Below are positions 56,980-64,000 of a stretch of 64,000 nt of DNA, piece after piece; positions within the stretch are counted from its first letter, which is position 1; each line of letters starts with the position of its first letter. The notes beneath the pieces were generated by a model. The model was given only the letters and a program-made list of their open reading frames with translations. It did no database searches and was not told the origin of the DNA. A program made the position numbers and the translations under genes. Origin of the DNA: Promicromonospora sp. Populi (GTDB taxonomy: Bacteria > Actinomycetota > Actinomycetes > Actinomycetales > Cellulomonadaceae); NCBI RefSeq assembly GCF_041081105.1, contig NZ_CP163528.1, positions 434,001 to 498,000 on the forward strand, in the 5' to 3' direction.

Positions 56980-57933
56980 GTGATCGACTTCCGATACCAC
57001 CTCGTCTCGCTCATCTCTGTCTTCCTCGCCCTCGCCGTCGGCATCATCCTCGGTGCCGGGCCCCTGCAGGGCGCGATCGGGGAGACGCTGACGGAACAGG
57101 TGGACGCGCTGCGTGCCGAGCGCACCGATCTGCGCACCGAGCTGGACGCCACGCAGAGCGCGCTCGACGGCGACGAGCTCTACATCGAGGCCGTGGGCAC
57201 GGGGTTGGTGACCGGGTCGCTCGAGGGCACCCGTGTCGCAGTCGTGCAGCTCGGTGAGGTCTCGGCCGACGTGCACGACGGCGTGATGAGCCAGCTCGGC
57301 ACCGCCGGCGCGACGATAGTGGCCGAGCCCACCCTCACGGAGGCCTGGAACGACCCCGACGAGGAGTCGTTACGCGAGACCGTCGCCGAGGGCCTGCGCG
57401 CCAACCTCGGCGCGGCCGCACCCGAGGGCGACGACGCGAACACCGTGCTCGGCGCCGCGCTCGCCGTTGCGCTCACGGGTAGCGACGGCGGCACCGGCCG
57501 CAGCTCGCAGGCCATCGACCTCGCGGAGCAGCTGGAGCGGATCGGCTACATCGAGGCGGGCGACGAGGAGCAGACCGAGGCCGCGCAGGCGCTGGTGCTG
57601 CTCGTGGGCCCGGCCGGGCAGCCGCAGGAGACGGCCGCCGGCGCGACCGAGGAGGCCGAACCGACCCCCGACGTATGGACCGGCGTGGCGCGCGCCGCCC
57701 AGGAGGTCTCCGGCGCGGCTGTGCTCGCCGGACCGACCGACAACCCCGGCGACGCCGTACAGGCGGTGCGGGACGACGACGAGATCGCCGCCGAGGTGAC
57801 CACCGTCAGCGGCATCGACCGGCTCCTGGGCCGGATCAACGTGCCGCTCGCGGTCGCGGCCCGGCTGACCGGCGTCGTGGGCCAGTACGGCGTCGAGGAA
57901 GACGCGACAGCGGTGCTCCCGCCCGTCGACTAG
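56980..57933 (+). CDS. steB: SteB/MctB-family membrane protein (copper transporter family)
   Basis: This 317-residue protein starts at GTG 56980 with MIDFRYHLVSLISVFLALAVGIILGAGPL (cited as parts), a signal-anchor helix characteristic of the MctB/SteB family. A short coiled coil (LRAERTDLRTELDATQ) and a large exported domain follow. M. tuberculosis MctB (Rv1698) at the same position was linked to copper export, and Corynebacterium SteB to septation with SteA. The adjacent steA favours the cell-division reading. The function in this organism is not decided by sequence. Confidence 0.85.
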   Translation: MIDFRYHLVSLISVFLALAVGIILGAGPLQGAIGETLTEQVDALRAERTDLRTELDATQSALDGDELYIEAVGTGLVTGSLEGTRVAVVQLGEVSADVHDGVMSQLGTAGATIVAEPTLTEAWNDPDEESLRETVAEGLRANLGAAAPEGDDANTVLGAALAVALTGSDGGTGRSSQAIDLAEQLERIGYIEAGDEEQTEAAQALVLLVGPAGQPQETAAGATEEAEPTPDVWTGVARAAQEVSGAAVLAGPTDNPGDAVQAVRDDDEIAAEVTTVSGIDRLLGRINVPLAVAARLTGVVGQYGVEEDATAVLPPVD

Positions 57934-57990
57934 GCAGGGCCGCGACCCGGAGCACGGACCCGAAGAACCGACACAGACCGAGGGGTAATC

Positions 57991-58965
57991 ATGGGTGCAG
58001 GCAGGTTCATCGCCGCGGGCATCGTCGCAGGAGCCGTCACGGTGCTCGCGCGCCGCAAGCTCGACCAGAAGGTCGCCGAGGGCGCCCTGGGCGGCGCCAA
58101 GACGTGGACCCGGACCAATCACCGCGGCGAGCCGATCAGCCTGCTGGAGGGCCCGGCGGTCGCCGCGGGCCTGGTGGCCGGCGCGGCGGTCGGCGGCGGC
58201 AACGCCCCGGGCGCGACGGCGTTCGCCACGGCCGCCGCGGGCGCCTTCGGCCTGGTCGACGACCTCACCGAGGACACCTCGGAGCGCACCAAGGGCCTCA
58301 AGGGTCACCTCGGCGCGCTGCTGGAGGGCCGCCTGACCACCGGCGGGCTCAAGGTGCTCGGCATCTCCGGCTCCGCGCTCCTGGCAGCGGCCGTGGGCAC
58401 GCGTCGCACGGGCAGCGCCTTCGGCCACCTGGTCGACGTCGGCCTCAACGGCGCGCTCATCGCCGGGACCGCGAACCTGGTCAACCTCTTCGACCTGCGC
58501 CCGGGCCGGGCGCTCAAGGTCGGCGCGGCGGCGAGCCTGCCGTTCGCGCTCGGCGGCGCGGGCGCCACCGGGGCCGTGCTGGGCGCCGCGGCCGCGGCCG
58601 CCCCCGGCGACCTGGGGGAGCAGGACATGCTGGGCGACGGCGGCGCCAACGCCCTCGGCGCGCTGGTCGGCAGCCAGATCGCGTTCGGCGCGCCCCGCGC
58701 GGTGCGGTGGGCGGCGCTCGCGGGCGTCGTCGGGCTCATGCTGGCCTCGGAGAAGGTCAGCTTCTCGAAGGTCATCGCCGGGAACGAATGGCTGAACAAG
58801 GTAGACATGCTCGGCCGGCGACCGGCCGCGGACCAGGCAGACCCGGCAGACCACGCAGACCAGGCGGCCGAGCCCGCCGCGGTGCCGGACCCGGCCCCGG
58901 TCAGCTCGCCGAGCGGGGTGCGCTCGACACCCGCCTCCGAGCCCATGGCCTCCCCGGGCGCGTGA
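57991..58965 (+). CDS. Degenerate MraY/WecA-family membrane protein
   Basis: A 324-residue multi-pass protein with about eight hydrophobic segments. Several features match polyprenyl-phosphate glycosylphosphotransferases: FGLVDDLTEDTSERTKGLKGH (like the DD motif of MraY), NLVNLFDLRPGRALK (like NxxNxxDG), and MLGDGGANALGALVG (like MGDxGS). SEKVSFSKVIAGN followed by LNKVDMLGR completes the set. The acidic residues of the active site are kept, but the HHH loop of MraY and part of the N-terminal half are missing. A Pro/Ala/Asp-rich tail ends the chain. It overlaps the MurJ-like gene (GTGA), which suggests joint action on a lipid-linked sugar. Activity is uncertain. Confidence 0.75.
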   Translation: MGAGRFIAAGIVAGAVTVLARRKLDQKVAEGALGGAKTWTRTNHRGEPISLLEGPAVAAGLVAGAAVGGGNAPGATAFATAAAGAFGLVDDLTEDTSERTKGLKGHLGALLEGRLTTGGLKVLGISGSALLAAAVGTRRTGSAFGHLVDVGLNGALIAGTANLVNLFDLRPGRALKVGAAASLPFALGGAGATGAVLGAAAAAAPGDLGEQDMLGDGGANALGALVGSQIAFGAPRAVRWAALAGVVGLMLASEKVSFSKVIAGNEWLNKVDMLGRRPAADQADPADHADQAAEPAAVPDPAPVSSPSGVRSTPASEPMASPGA

Positions 58966-60710
58966 ACCGCGTCGGAACCCTGGCGAGCGCGGCGCTGCTC
59001 GTCACTGTCGTCACCCTTGCCAGCCGTGTGGTCGGCTTCGGCCGTTGGCTCGGGCAGGGCGCCTGGCTCGGGTCCGACGGCGTCGGGACGGTCTTCAACT
59101 CCGCCAACCAGCTGCCCAACCTGCTGTTCGAGGTGGCCGCCGGTGGTGCGCTAGCGGGCGCCGTCGTGCCGCTGCTGGCCGGGCCGCTGGCGCGCGCCGC
59201 CTTCACCGCGGACGGCACTGCCGCCTCGAAGGAGCAGACGTCGCGGATCGCCTCCGCGCTGCTGGGCTGGACGCTGGTCGTGCTGGTGCCGCTGGCCGCC
59301 CTCATGGCGCTGCTCGCGCGCCCGATCATCGGCCTGACCGGACTGACCGACCCGGTGCACGTGGACGTCGCCACGGGCTTCCTGCGGGTCTTCGCCGTCC
59401 AGGTGCCCCTCTACGGCCTCGCGGTCGTGCTGGGCGGCATCCTGCAGGCGCACAAGCGGTTCTTCTGGCCCACGTTCGCGCCGCTCGTCTCCAGCCTCGT
59501 GGTCATCGTGGTCTACGCGGTCTTCGGCGCGCTCGCGCACGGCGACCAGCAGGACGTCGCCGCGCTGTCGGCCCGGGCGCTGGACTGGCTCGCGTGGGGC
59601 ACCACGGTCGGCGTCCTGTTCCTGGCGCTGCCGCTCATCGTGCCCGTGTGGCGCACCGGGCTGCGGCTGCGGCCCACCCTGCGGTTCCCCGACGGCGAGG
59701 GGCCGCGCGCGGCACGCCTGGCGTTCGCGGGCGTCGGCGCCCTGGTCGCCCAGCAGCTGTCGGTCTTCCTGACGCTGCGCGCGGCCAACGCGGCGGGCGG
59801 CGACGGCACGCTGTCGGTCTACCTGTACGCCCAGCAGGTCTACCTGCTGCCCTACGCGGTGCTGGCATTCCCCATCGCGACCAGCGCGTTCCCGCACTTC
59901 GCGGAGCACGCGTCGGCCGGCCGCACGGACGAGCTGCGCGCGCTGGTCGCGCGCACCACCCGCACCCTGCTGCTCGTGACGACCCTCGGTGTGGCCGCGC
60001 TGATCGCCGCGGCCCCGTTCGTGGAGCGGGTCTTCGACCTCATCGTGCTCGGGGACGCCCCCGGCCTGGCCGCCGGGCTCGTCTTCATGGCCCCGGGCCT
60101 GATCGGGTTCGCGCTGATCCTGCACCTGTCGCGGGTGCTGTACGCCGTCGACCACGGGCGGGCCGCCGTGATCGCCACCGCCAGCGGGTGGGGCGTGTCC
60201 GCGATCGGCGCGGCGCTCGTGCCGCTGCTGTTCGCCGGCGGTGGGGCCGGGGCGGGCTGCGCCGGGCCGCTGTGCTCGGGTTTTCCGCTGCGGACCGAGG
60301 TCATGGCGGTGCTCGGGGCGGTCGGCACGGTGGGTATGGTCGTGGCCGGGATCGGGCTGCTCCTGGCTGTCCGCAGGCACCTCGGCCCCGACGCGCTGGG
60401 CGGGGTCTGGCGGGCGCTCGGTGTGCTGGTCCTGGCGGGCGCCGTCGGCGCCGTCGTCGGGCTCGGGGCGTTCGCCCGGCTGTACTTGCCAGTGGGCTTC
60501 CTGTGGTCCTCGACCGGGCAGCCGGTCCGCGCGCCCGAGATCGAGTTCGACGGCGGCCGGTTCGCCGCCGACCTCGGCCTCGGCCTCGCCGCCGGGCTGC
60601 TGGCCGCGCTCGTCGCGCTCGTGGTCGCCGTGCTGCTCGACGGCGACCTGCGCGCCGCCGTCGGGCCGCGGCTGCGGAATCTCGGGAGGAAGTTCTCCCG
60701 AAGCGCCTGA
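58962..60710 (+). CDS. MurJ/MviN-family lipid flippase
   Basis: MurJ proteins flip lipid II across the membrane. The GTG at 58962 ([28 protein letters not shown]) begins a 582-residue protein; the frame open far upstream is a shadow. About fourteen hydrophobic segments are seen. Typical features are SRVVGFGRW in helix 1, [27 protein letters not shown] in helix 2 (cited as one block in part) and [31 protein letters not shown] (in parts). The pairing with an MraY-like gene and the SteAB division genes suggests a cell-envelope role. Another MurJ, normally near the chromosome end in actinobacteria, may exist elsewhere, making this a paralog. Confidence 0.88.
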   Translation: MNRVGTLASAALLVTVVTLASRVVGFGRWLGQGAWLGSDGVGTVFNSANQLPNLLFEVAAGGALAGAVVPLLAGPLARAAFTADGTAASKEQTSRIASALLGWTLVVLVPLAALMALLARPIIGLTGLTDPVHVDVATGFLRVFAVQVPLYGLAVVLGGILQAHKRFFWPTFAPLVSSLVVIVVYAVFGALAHGDQQDVAALSARALDWLAWGTTVGVLFLALPLIVPVWRTGLRLRPTLRFPDGEGPRAARLAFAGVGALVAQQLSVFLTLRAANAAGGDGTLSVYLYAQQVYLLPYAVLAFPIATSAFPHFAEHASAGRTDELRALVARTTRTLLLVTTLGVAALIAAAPFVERVFDLIVLGDAPGLAAGLVFMAPGLIGFALILHLSRVLYAVDHGRAAVIATASGWGVSAIGAALVPLLFAGGGAGAGCAGPLCSGFPLRTEVMAVLGAVGTVGMVVAGIGLLLAVRRHLGPDALGGVWRALGVLVLAGAVGAVVGLGAFARLYLPVGFLWSSTGQPVRAPEIEFDGGRFAADLGLGLAAGLLAALVALVVAVLLDGDLRAAVGPRLRNLGRKFSRSA

Positions 60711-60787
60711 TCTACCGAGCGCAACTGCCCCCGCAGGGGCAGACTCGACCGGAACGTACCGACAAACCCCGAGTGAATTTCGGGTGT

Positions 60788-60808
60788 GCTCGTGGTTACA
60801 CCACGAGC
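60788..60808. promoter_or_regulatory. Palindrome and promoter region of pyrG
   Basis: GCTCGTGGT-TAC-ACCACGAGC is a perfect 9-bp inverted repeat 30-50 bases before the pyrG GTG. A -10-like TAGGAT follows at 60824-60829, so the palindrome lies where a -35 would be. It could be an operator or, as RNA, a small hairpin. Confidence 0.45.
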
Positions 60809-60837
60809 GCGCCGTACCTCGGATAGGATGGAGTTCC

Positions 60838-62511
60838 GTGGTCGAACACCGAAGCAATCTCCAGTCCCGTCATCGGTCCGGCGGCTCTACGCCGACCAAG
60901 CACATCTTCGTCACCGGTGGTGTGGCGTCCTCACTCGGCAAGGGGCTGACGGCGTCGTCACTCGGCCGCCTGCTCCGCTCGCGCGGCCTGCGCGTCACCA
61001 TGCAGAAGCTGGATCCGTACCTCAACGTGGATCCCGGCACCATGAACCCGTTCCAGCACGGCGAGGTCTTCGTCACCGAGGACGGTGCCGAGACCGACCT
61101 GGACATCGGGCACTACGAGCGCTTCCTCGACATCGAGCTGCCCGCCTCGTCCAACGTGACGACCGGCCAGGTGTACTCGCGGGTCATCGCCAAGGAGCGC
61201 CGCGGTGAGTACCTGGGCGACACCGTGCAGGTCATCCCGCACATCACCGACGAGATCAAGTTCCGGATGCGCGAGCAGGCCTCCGATGACGTCGACGTGA
61301 TCATCACCGAGATCGGTGGCACCGTCGGCGACATCGAGTCGCAGCCCTTCCTGGAGTCCGCGCGCCAGGTGCGGCACGAGCTCGGCCGCGACCACGTGTT
61401 CTTCCTGCACGTCTCGCTGGTGCCGTACATCGGCCCGTCCGGCGAGCTCAAGACGAAGCCGACCCAGCACTCCGTGGCCGCGCTGCGCACGGTCGGCATC
61501 CAGCCGGACGCGATAGTGCTGCGCTCCGACCGCGTGGTGCCGCAGGGCATCAAGAACAAGATCGCGCTCATGTGCGACGTCGACAACGAGGCAGTGATCA
61601 ACTGCGCCGACGCGCCGTCGATCTACGACATCCCGCGGGTCATCCACTCCGAGGGCCTGGACGCCTACGTGGTGCGCCGCCTCGGCATGCCGTTCCACGA
61701 CGTCGACTGGGACGGCTGGAGCCGGCTCCTGGAGCGCGTGCACGAGCCGGAGCACAGCGTCGAGGTCGCGCTGGTCGGCAAGTACATCGACCTGCCCGAC
61801 GCGTACCTGTCGGTGACGGAGGCGCTGCGCGCCGGTGGCTTCGCGAACGACGCCAAGGTGTCGATCCGCTGGGTAGCGGCCGACGACTGCCAGACGCCGG
61901 AGGGCGCCCGGTCGTCCCTCGAAGGCGTCGACGCCGTGCTGGTGCCCGGCGGGTTCGGCGTGCGCGGCATCGACGGCAAGGTCGGGGCGCTGCAGTGGGC
62001 GCGCGAGAACCTGGTGCCGACCCTCGGGATCTGCCTCGGCCTGCAGTCGATGGTCATCGAGTACGCGCGCAACGTGCTGGGCTGGACGGACGCGTCGTCC
62101 ACCGAGTTCCACCCGACCAGCAGCCACCCCGTCGTGGCGACCATGGTCGAGCAGAAGGCGATAGTCGACGGCGACGGCGACCTCGGCGGCACCATGCGCC
62201 TGGGCGCCTACCCGGCGCAGCTGACCGCCGGCTCCGTGGTGGCCAAGGCGTACGGCGGCGAGCGGGTGTCCGAGCGGCACCGGCACCGCTACGAGGTGAA
62301 CAACGCCTACCGCGCCGAGCTGGAGGAGGCGGGCCTGCTGATCTCCGGCACGTCGCCCGACTCGTCGCTCGTCGAGTTCGTCGAGCTCCAGGCCGACCTG
62401 CACCCGTACTACGTAGCCACGCAGGCGCACCCCGAGTTCAAGTCGCGGCCCACGCGCGCACACCCGCTGTTCGCGGGCCTGATCGCGGCCGCGCTCGAGA
62501 AGCGCGCCTGA
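60838..62511 (+). CDS. pyrG: CTP synthase
   Basis: PyrG aminates UTP to CTP using glutamine and ATP. The GTG at 60838 ([31 protein letters not shown], cited in parts) gives 557 residues. The ATP-binding loop [10 protein letters not shown] lies near residue 30. The synthetase domain continues with [18 protein letters not shown], and the C-terminal glutaminase has the nucleophile Cys399 in LGICLGLQ. The first 20 residues are a short extension. The nudix gene begins on the final base of its stop codon. The upstream gap contains a palindrome and a possible promoter. Confidence 0.97.
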   Translation: MVEHRSNLQSRHRSGGSTPTKHIFVTGGVASSLGKGLTASSLGRLLRSRGLRVTMQKLDPYLNVDPGTMNPFQHGEVFVTEDGAETDLDIGHYERFLDIELPASSNVTTGQVYSRVIAKERRGEYLGDTVQVIPHITDEIKFRMREQASDDVDVIITEIGGTVGDIESQPFLESARQVRHELGRDHVFFLHVSLVPYIGPSGELKTKPTQHSVAALRTVGIQPDAIVLRSDRVVPQGIKNKIALMCDVDNEAVINCADAPSIYDIPRVIHSEGLDAYVVRRLGMPFHDVDWDGWSRLLERVHEPEHSVEVALVGKYIDLPDAYLSVTEALRAGGFANDAKVSIRWVAADDCQTPEGARSSLEGVDAVLVPGGFGVRGIDGKVGALQWARENLVPTLGICLGLQSMVIEYARNVLGWTDASSTEFHPTSSHPVVATMVEQKAIVDGDGDLGGTMRLGAYPAQLTAGSVVAKAYGGERVSERHRHRYEVNNAYRAELEEAGLLISGTSPDSSLVEFVELQADLHPYYVATQAHPEFKSRPTRAHPLFAGLIAAALEKRA

Positions 62512-63143
62512 TGGTCACCGACGAGGTCACGGACGTCATCGACCCGCGTCCCACCCGGCGCCTCGACGTCCCCTTCCAGGGCCTGATCGTGGACATGGTC
62601 TCCGACGAGGTCGACCTGGGTGAGGCCGGCGGCATCGTGCGCCGCGAGTACGTGGACCACCCGGGCGCGGTGGTAGTGGTGGCGCTGGACGACGACGGCG
62701 CCGTGCTGCTTCTGCGCCAGTACCGGCACCCGGTCGGAGCCTTCCTCTGGGAGGCGCCCGCCGGCCTGCTCGACCTGGACGGCGAGGAGCCGCACATCGC
62801 GGCGGCCCGCGAGCTGGCCGAGGAAGCGGACGTGCACGCCGGCTCCTGGGACGTGCTGCTGGACCTGCTGCCCACCCCGGGCGGCAGCAACGAGGCCATC
62901 CGCATCTACCTGGCGCGGGACCTCACCCCCGTGCCCGACGGCGAGCGGCACACCCGCGAGGCCGAGGAGGCCGACATGGTGGTGGTGCCGGTGCCGCTGG
63001 AGGAGGCGGCCGCGATGGCGCTCGCGGGCCGGCTGCACAATGCTGCGACGGTCTCGGGTGTGCTCGCGGCGGCGATCGGTCAGGCCTCGGACTGGGCGAC
63101 GCTGCGCCCCGTCGACAGTCCCTGGGAGTTCCGCAAGAGCTGA
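62511..63143 (+). CDS. Nudix hydrolase, ADP-ribose pyrophosphatase type
   Basis: This 210-residue enzyme resembles the ADP-ribose pyrophosphatase at the same place in M. tuberculosis (Rv1700), which splits ADP-ribose into AMP and ribose-5-phosphate. LLRQYRHPVGAFLWEAPAG precedes the nudix box GLLDLDGEEPHIAAARELAEEADV (in parts: REL, EE). The box keeps the metal-binding glutamates, and its usual Gly near the end is Asp (EEADV). PTPGGSNEAIRIYLARDL is a typical ADPRase loop. The ATG shares a base with the pyrG stop. Its own stop codon lies inside the first unit of the repeat element that follows. Confidence 0.92.
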   Translation: MVTDEVTDVIDPRPTRRLDVPFQGLIVDMVSDEVDLGEAGGIVRREYVDHPGAVVVVALDDDGAVLLLRQYRHPVGAFLWEAPAGLLDLDGEEPHIAAARELAEEADVHAGSWDVLLDLLPTPGGSNEAIRIYLARDLTPVPDGERHTREAEEADMVVVPVPLEEAAAMALAGRLHNAATVSGVLAAAIGQASDWATLRPVDSPWEFRKS

Positions 63144-63269
63144 CTTCGGTCGGTTGCCCGATCGCGTTCGCGACTTCGGTCCCTTGCTCTGACATCGGTC
63201 GGTTGATTGACCGATGTCAGAGCAACTGACCGAAGTCATGGGCACTCCCGTGCGAGCGACCGAAGTCGC
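63142..63269. repeat. Palindromic intergenic repeat element, copy B
   Basis: Arms 63172-63200 and 63209-63237 are 29 bases each with two mismatches around an 8-base loop (GGTTGATT). The arm starts GACTTCGGTCCCTTGCTC. Extra units flank it: GACTTCGGTCGGTTGC at 63142-63157 and GCGACCGAAGTCGC at 63256-63269. Layout and arm length match copy A at 13382-13477. Confidence 0.85.
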
Positions 63270-63324
63270 AGGTAGTGCCGAGCGGCGAGTGTCGGTGGGT
63301 GGCGCTAGCGTGTGCCCCTACAGC

Positions 63325-63341
63325 GACATGTCGGACATGTC
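63325..63341. promoter_or_regulatory. Tandem GACATGTC palindromes before the final gene
   Basis: Two copies of the 8-bp palindrome GACATGTC separated by one G lie 19 bases before the ATG and just before the AGGGAGGG ribosome binding site. They could be a regulator site. A -10-like TAGCGT at 63306-63311 would place them at the transcript start. Confidence 0.4.
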
Positions 63342-63359
63342 CCAGGGAGGGCGCTCGCG

Positions 63360-64000
63360 ATGACTGGCACCGAGGCTAAGAGCGAGACCAAGACCGAGCC
63401 GGTGGGTTCGGGGACTACGTCGCGCCGGCGGATGCCGGCCTGGCTCGCCGGGATCATCGGCTTCCTGGTCGGGCTGGCGCTTGCCGCCGGGGCGGTGGTG
63501 GGTGTGCTGTCGGTGCTGCGCGACGACTTCCGGGACGCGTTCTGGCAGGTGCTGCGTGAGGGGCTCAATCCGTTCACGACCAGCGAGGTCGACCGGTCGG
63601 AGACCCCGGTGCTGCTCAGCATGCGGGACCTGGCGCGGTTCGTGGCGAGCGAGGCGCAGTACGAGGTGCTCGTCGACCTGGAGACGGACGTCAGGTACCT
63701 GCCCGACTGGCTGGCGGGGGAGCGCACGGTGCTCGCCGTGAACGGCTCGGTCGAGGCGTACGTGGACTTCACGGGCCTCACCGAGGACGCGATCAGCATC
63801 TCGGACGACGGCGCCACGGTGTCCGTCACCCTGCCGGAGCCGGAGCTCGCCGAGCCCCGCATCGACTTCGACGCCAGCCGCGCGCTCACGGAGGACCGCG
63901 GACTGGTCGACCGGGTCGGCGACTTCTTCGACACCGACACCGATGCCCGGCAGGAGGCGCTGGCCGCGGCGCAGGAGCAGATCTCGGCGGCCGCGGCGGA
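63360..64000 (+). CDS. DUF4230-type membrane-anchored protein, truncated by the window edge
   Basis: The frame is open to the end of the window (213 codons seen). MTGTEAKSETKTEPVGSGTT is a polar N-terminus, then RRRMPAWLAGIIGFLVGLAL and following residues form one membrane helix. The outer part reads LLSMRDLARFVASEAQYEVLVDLE, YLPDWLAGERTVLAVNGSVEAYVDF and VSVTLPEPELAEPRIDFD. This pattern fits the DUF4230 family, whose function is unknown. ATG 63360 follows AGGGAGGG. The gene is separated from the nudix gene by the repeat element. No conclusion about the C-terminus is possible. Confidence 0.8.
   Translation, partial: MTGTEAKSETKTEPVGSGTTSRRRMPAWLAGIIGFLVGLALAAGAVVGVLSVLRDDFRDAFWQVLREGLNPFTTSEVDRSETPVLLSMRDLARFVASEAQYEVLVDLETDVRYLPDWLAGERTVLAVNGSVEAYVDFTGLTEDAISISDDGATVSVTLPEPELAEPRIDFDASRALTEDRGLVDRVGDFFDTDTDARQEALAAAQEQISAAAA

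Overview
The window is high-GC DNA with GTG and TTG starts, ATGA/GTGA stop-start overlaps and long antisense shadow frames. Together with a 23S rRNA carrying what looks like the extra helix typical of high-GC Gram-positives, this points to an actinobacterium. The 16S sequence, the secreted GH43 enzyme and the gene order fit the order Micrococcales, possibly Promicromonosporaceae; the family is my inference from memory. Most of the window is a conserved chromosomal backbone. From memory, the order infC-rpmI-rplT-trmH / pheST / argCJBDFRGH / mpg-tyrS / TPR gene-HAD gene-small ORF-tlyA-ppnK-recN-steA-steB-pyrG-nudix matches Mycobacterium tuberculosis Rv1641 to Rv1700, with lineage-specific genes inserted in four places.

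Layout. 1-7.3 kb: translation genes (IF-3 with a very long tail, L35, L20, an rRNA methyltransferase, an RNA 2H phosphoesterase, PheS and PheT). 7.3-15.0 kb: accessory metabolism (SDR, GH15 glucanohydrolase/trehalase, trans-aconitate methyltransferase with a perfect 20-bp operator, LLM oxidoreductase, secreted GH43-CBM, quinone oxidoreductase, GNAT). 15.1-23.8 kb: a complete arginine operon, argCJBDFRGH, behind an ARG-box promoter. 23.9-29.1 kb: a nucleoside-kinase-like gene, mpg, a PadR/membrane-protein pair with a large palindromic operator, a decayed ATP-grasp gene and an MFS exporter. 29.2-32.8 kb: tyrS, a small conserved protein and glmS.

32.8-39.1 kb is a complete rrn operon: two good promoters, an antitermination-type leader, 16S, a tRNA-free spacer, 23S, 5S and a long terminator hairpin. 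39.2-47.7 kb is a glycolate module: an IclR-family regulator broken by a frameshift, malate synthase AceB, glycolate oxidase GlcDEF and an LldP/GlcA-type permease. Together these would import glycolate (or lactate), oxidise it to glyoxylate and condense that with acetyl-CoA to malate.

47.8-63.1 kb is the recN/pyrG backbone. It opens with an unusual 893-residue protein: a long arginine/aspartate polyampholyte repeat, a helical TPR-like core and an extremely acidic tail. HAD phosphatase, a 58-residue ORF, TlyA, NAD kinase, RecN, SteA and SteB follow. Next come a degenerate MraY/WecA-type membrane protein and a MurJ-type flippase, then PyrG and an ADP-ribose pyrophosphatase-type nudix enzyme. 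The window ends inside a DUF4230-type membrane-anchored protein. A palindromic intergenic repeat family built from units like GACTTCGGTCGSTTGC appears at three loci (8.2, 13.4 and 63.2 kb). No tRNA gene, insertion sequence, prophage or CRISPR array was seen.
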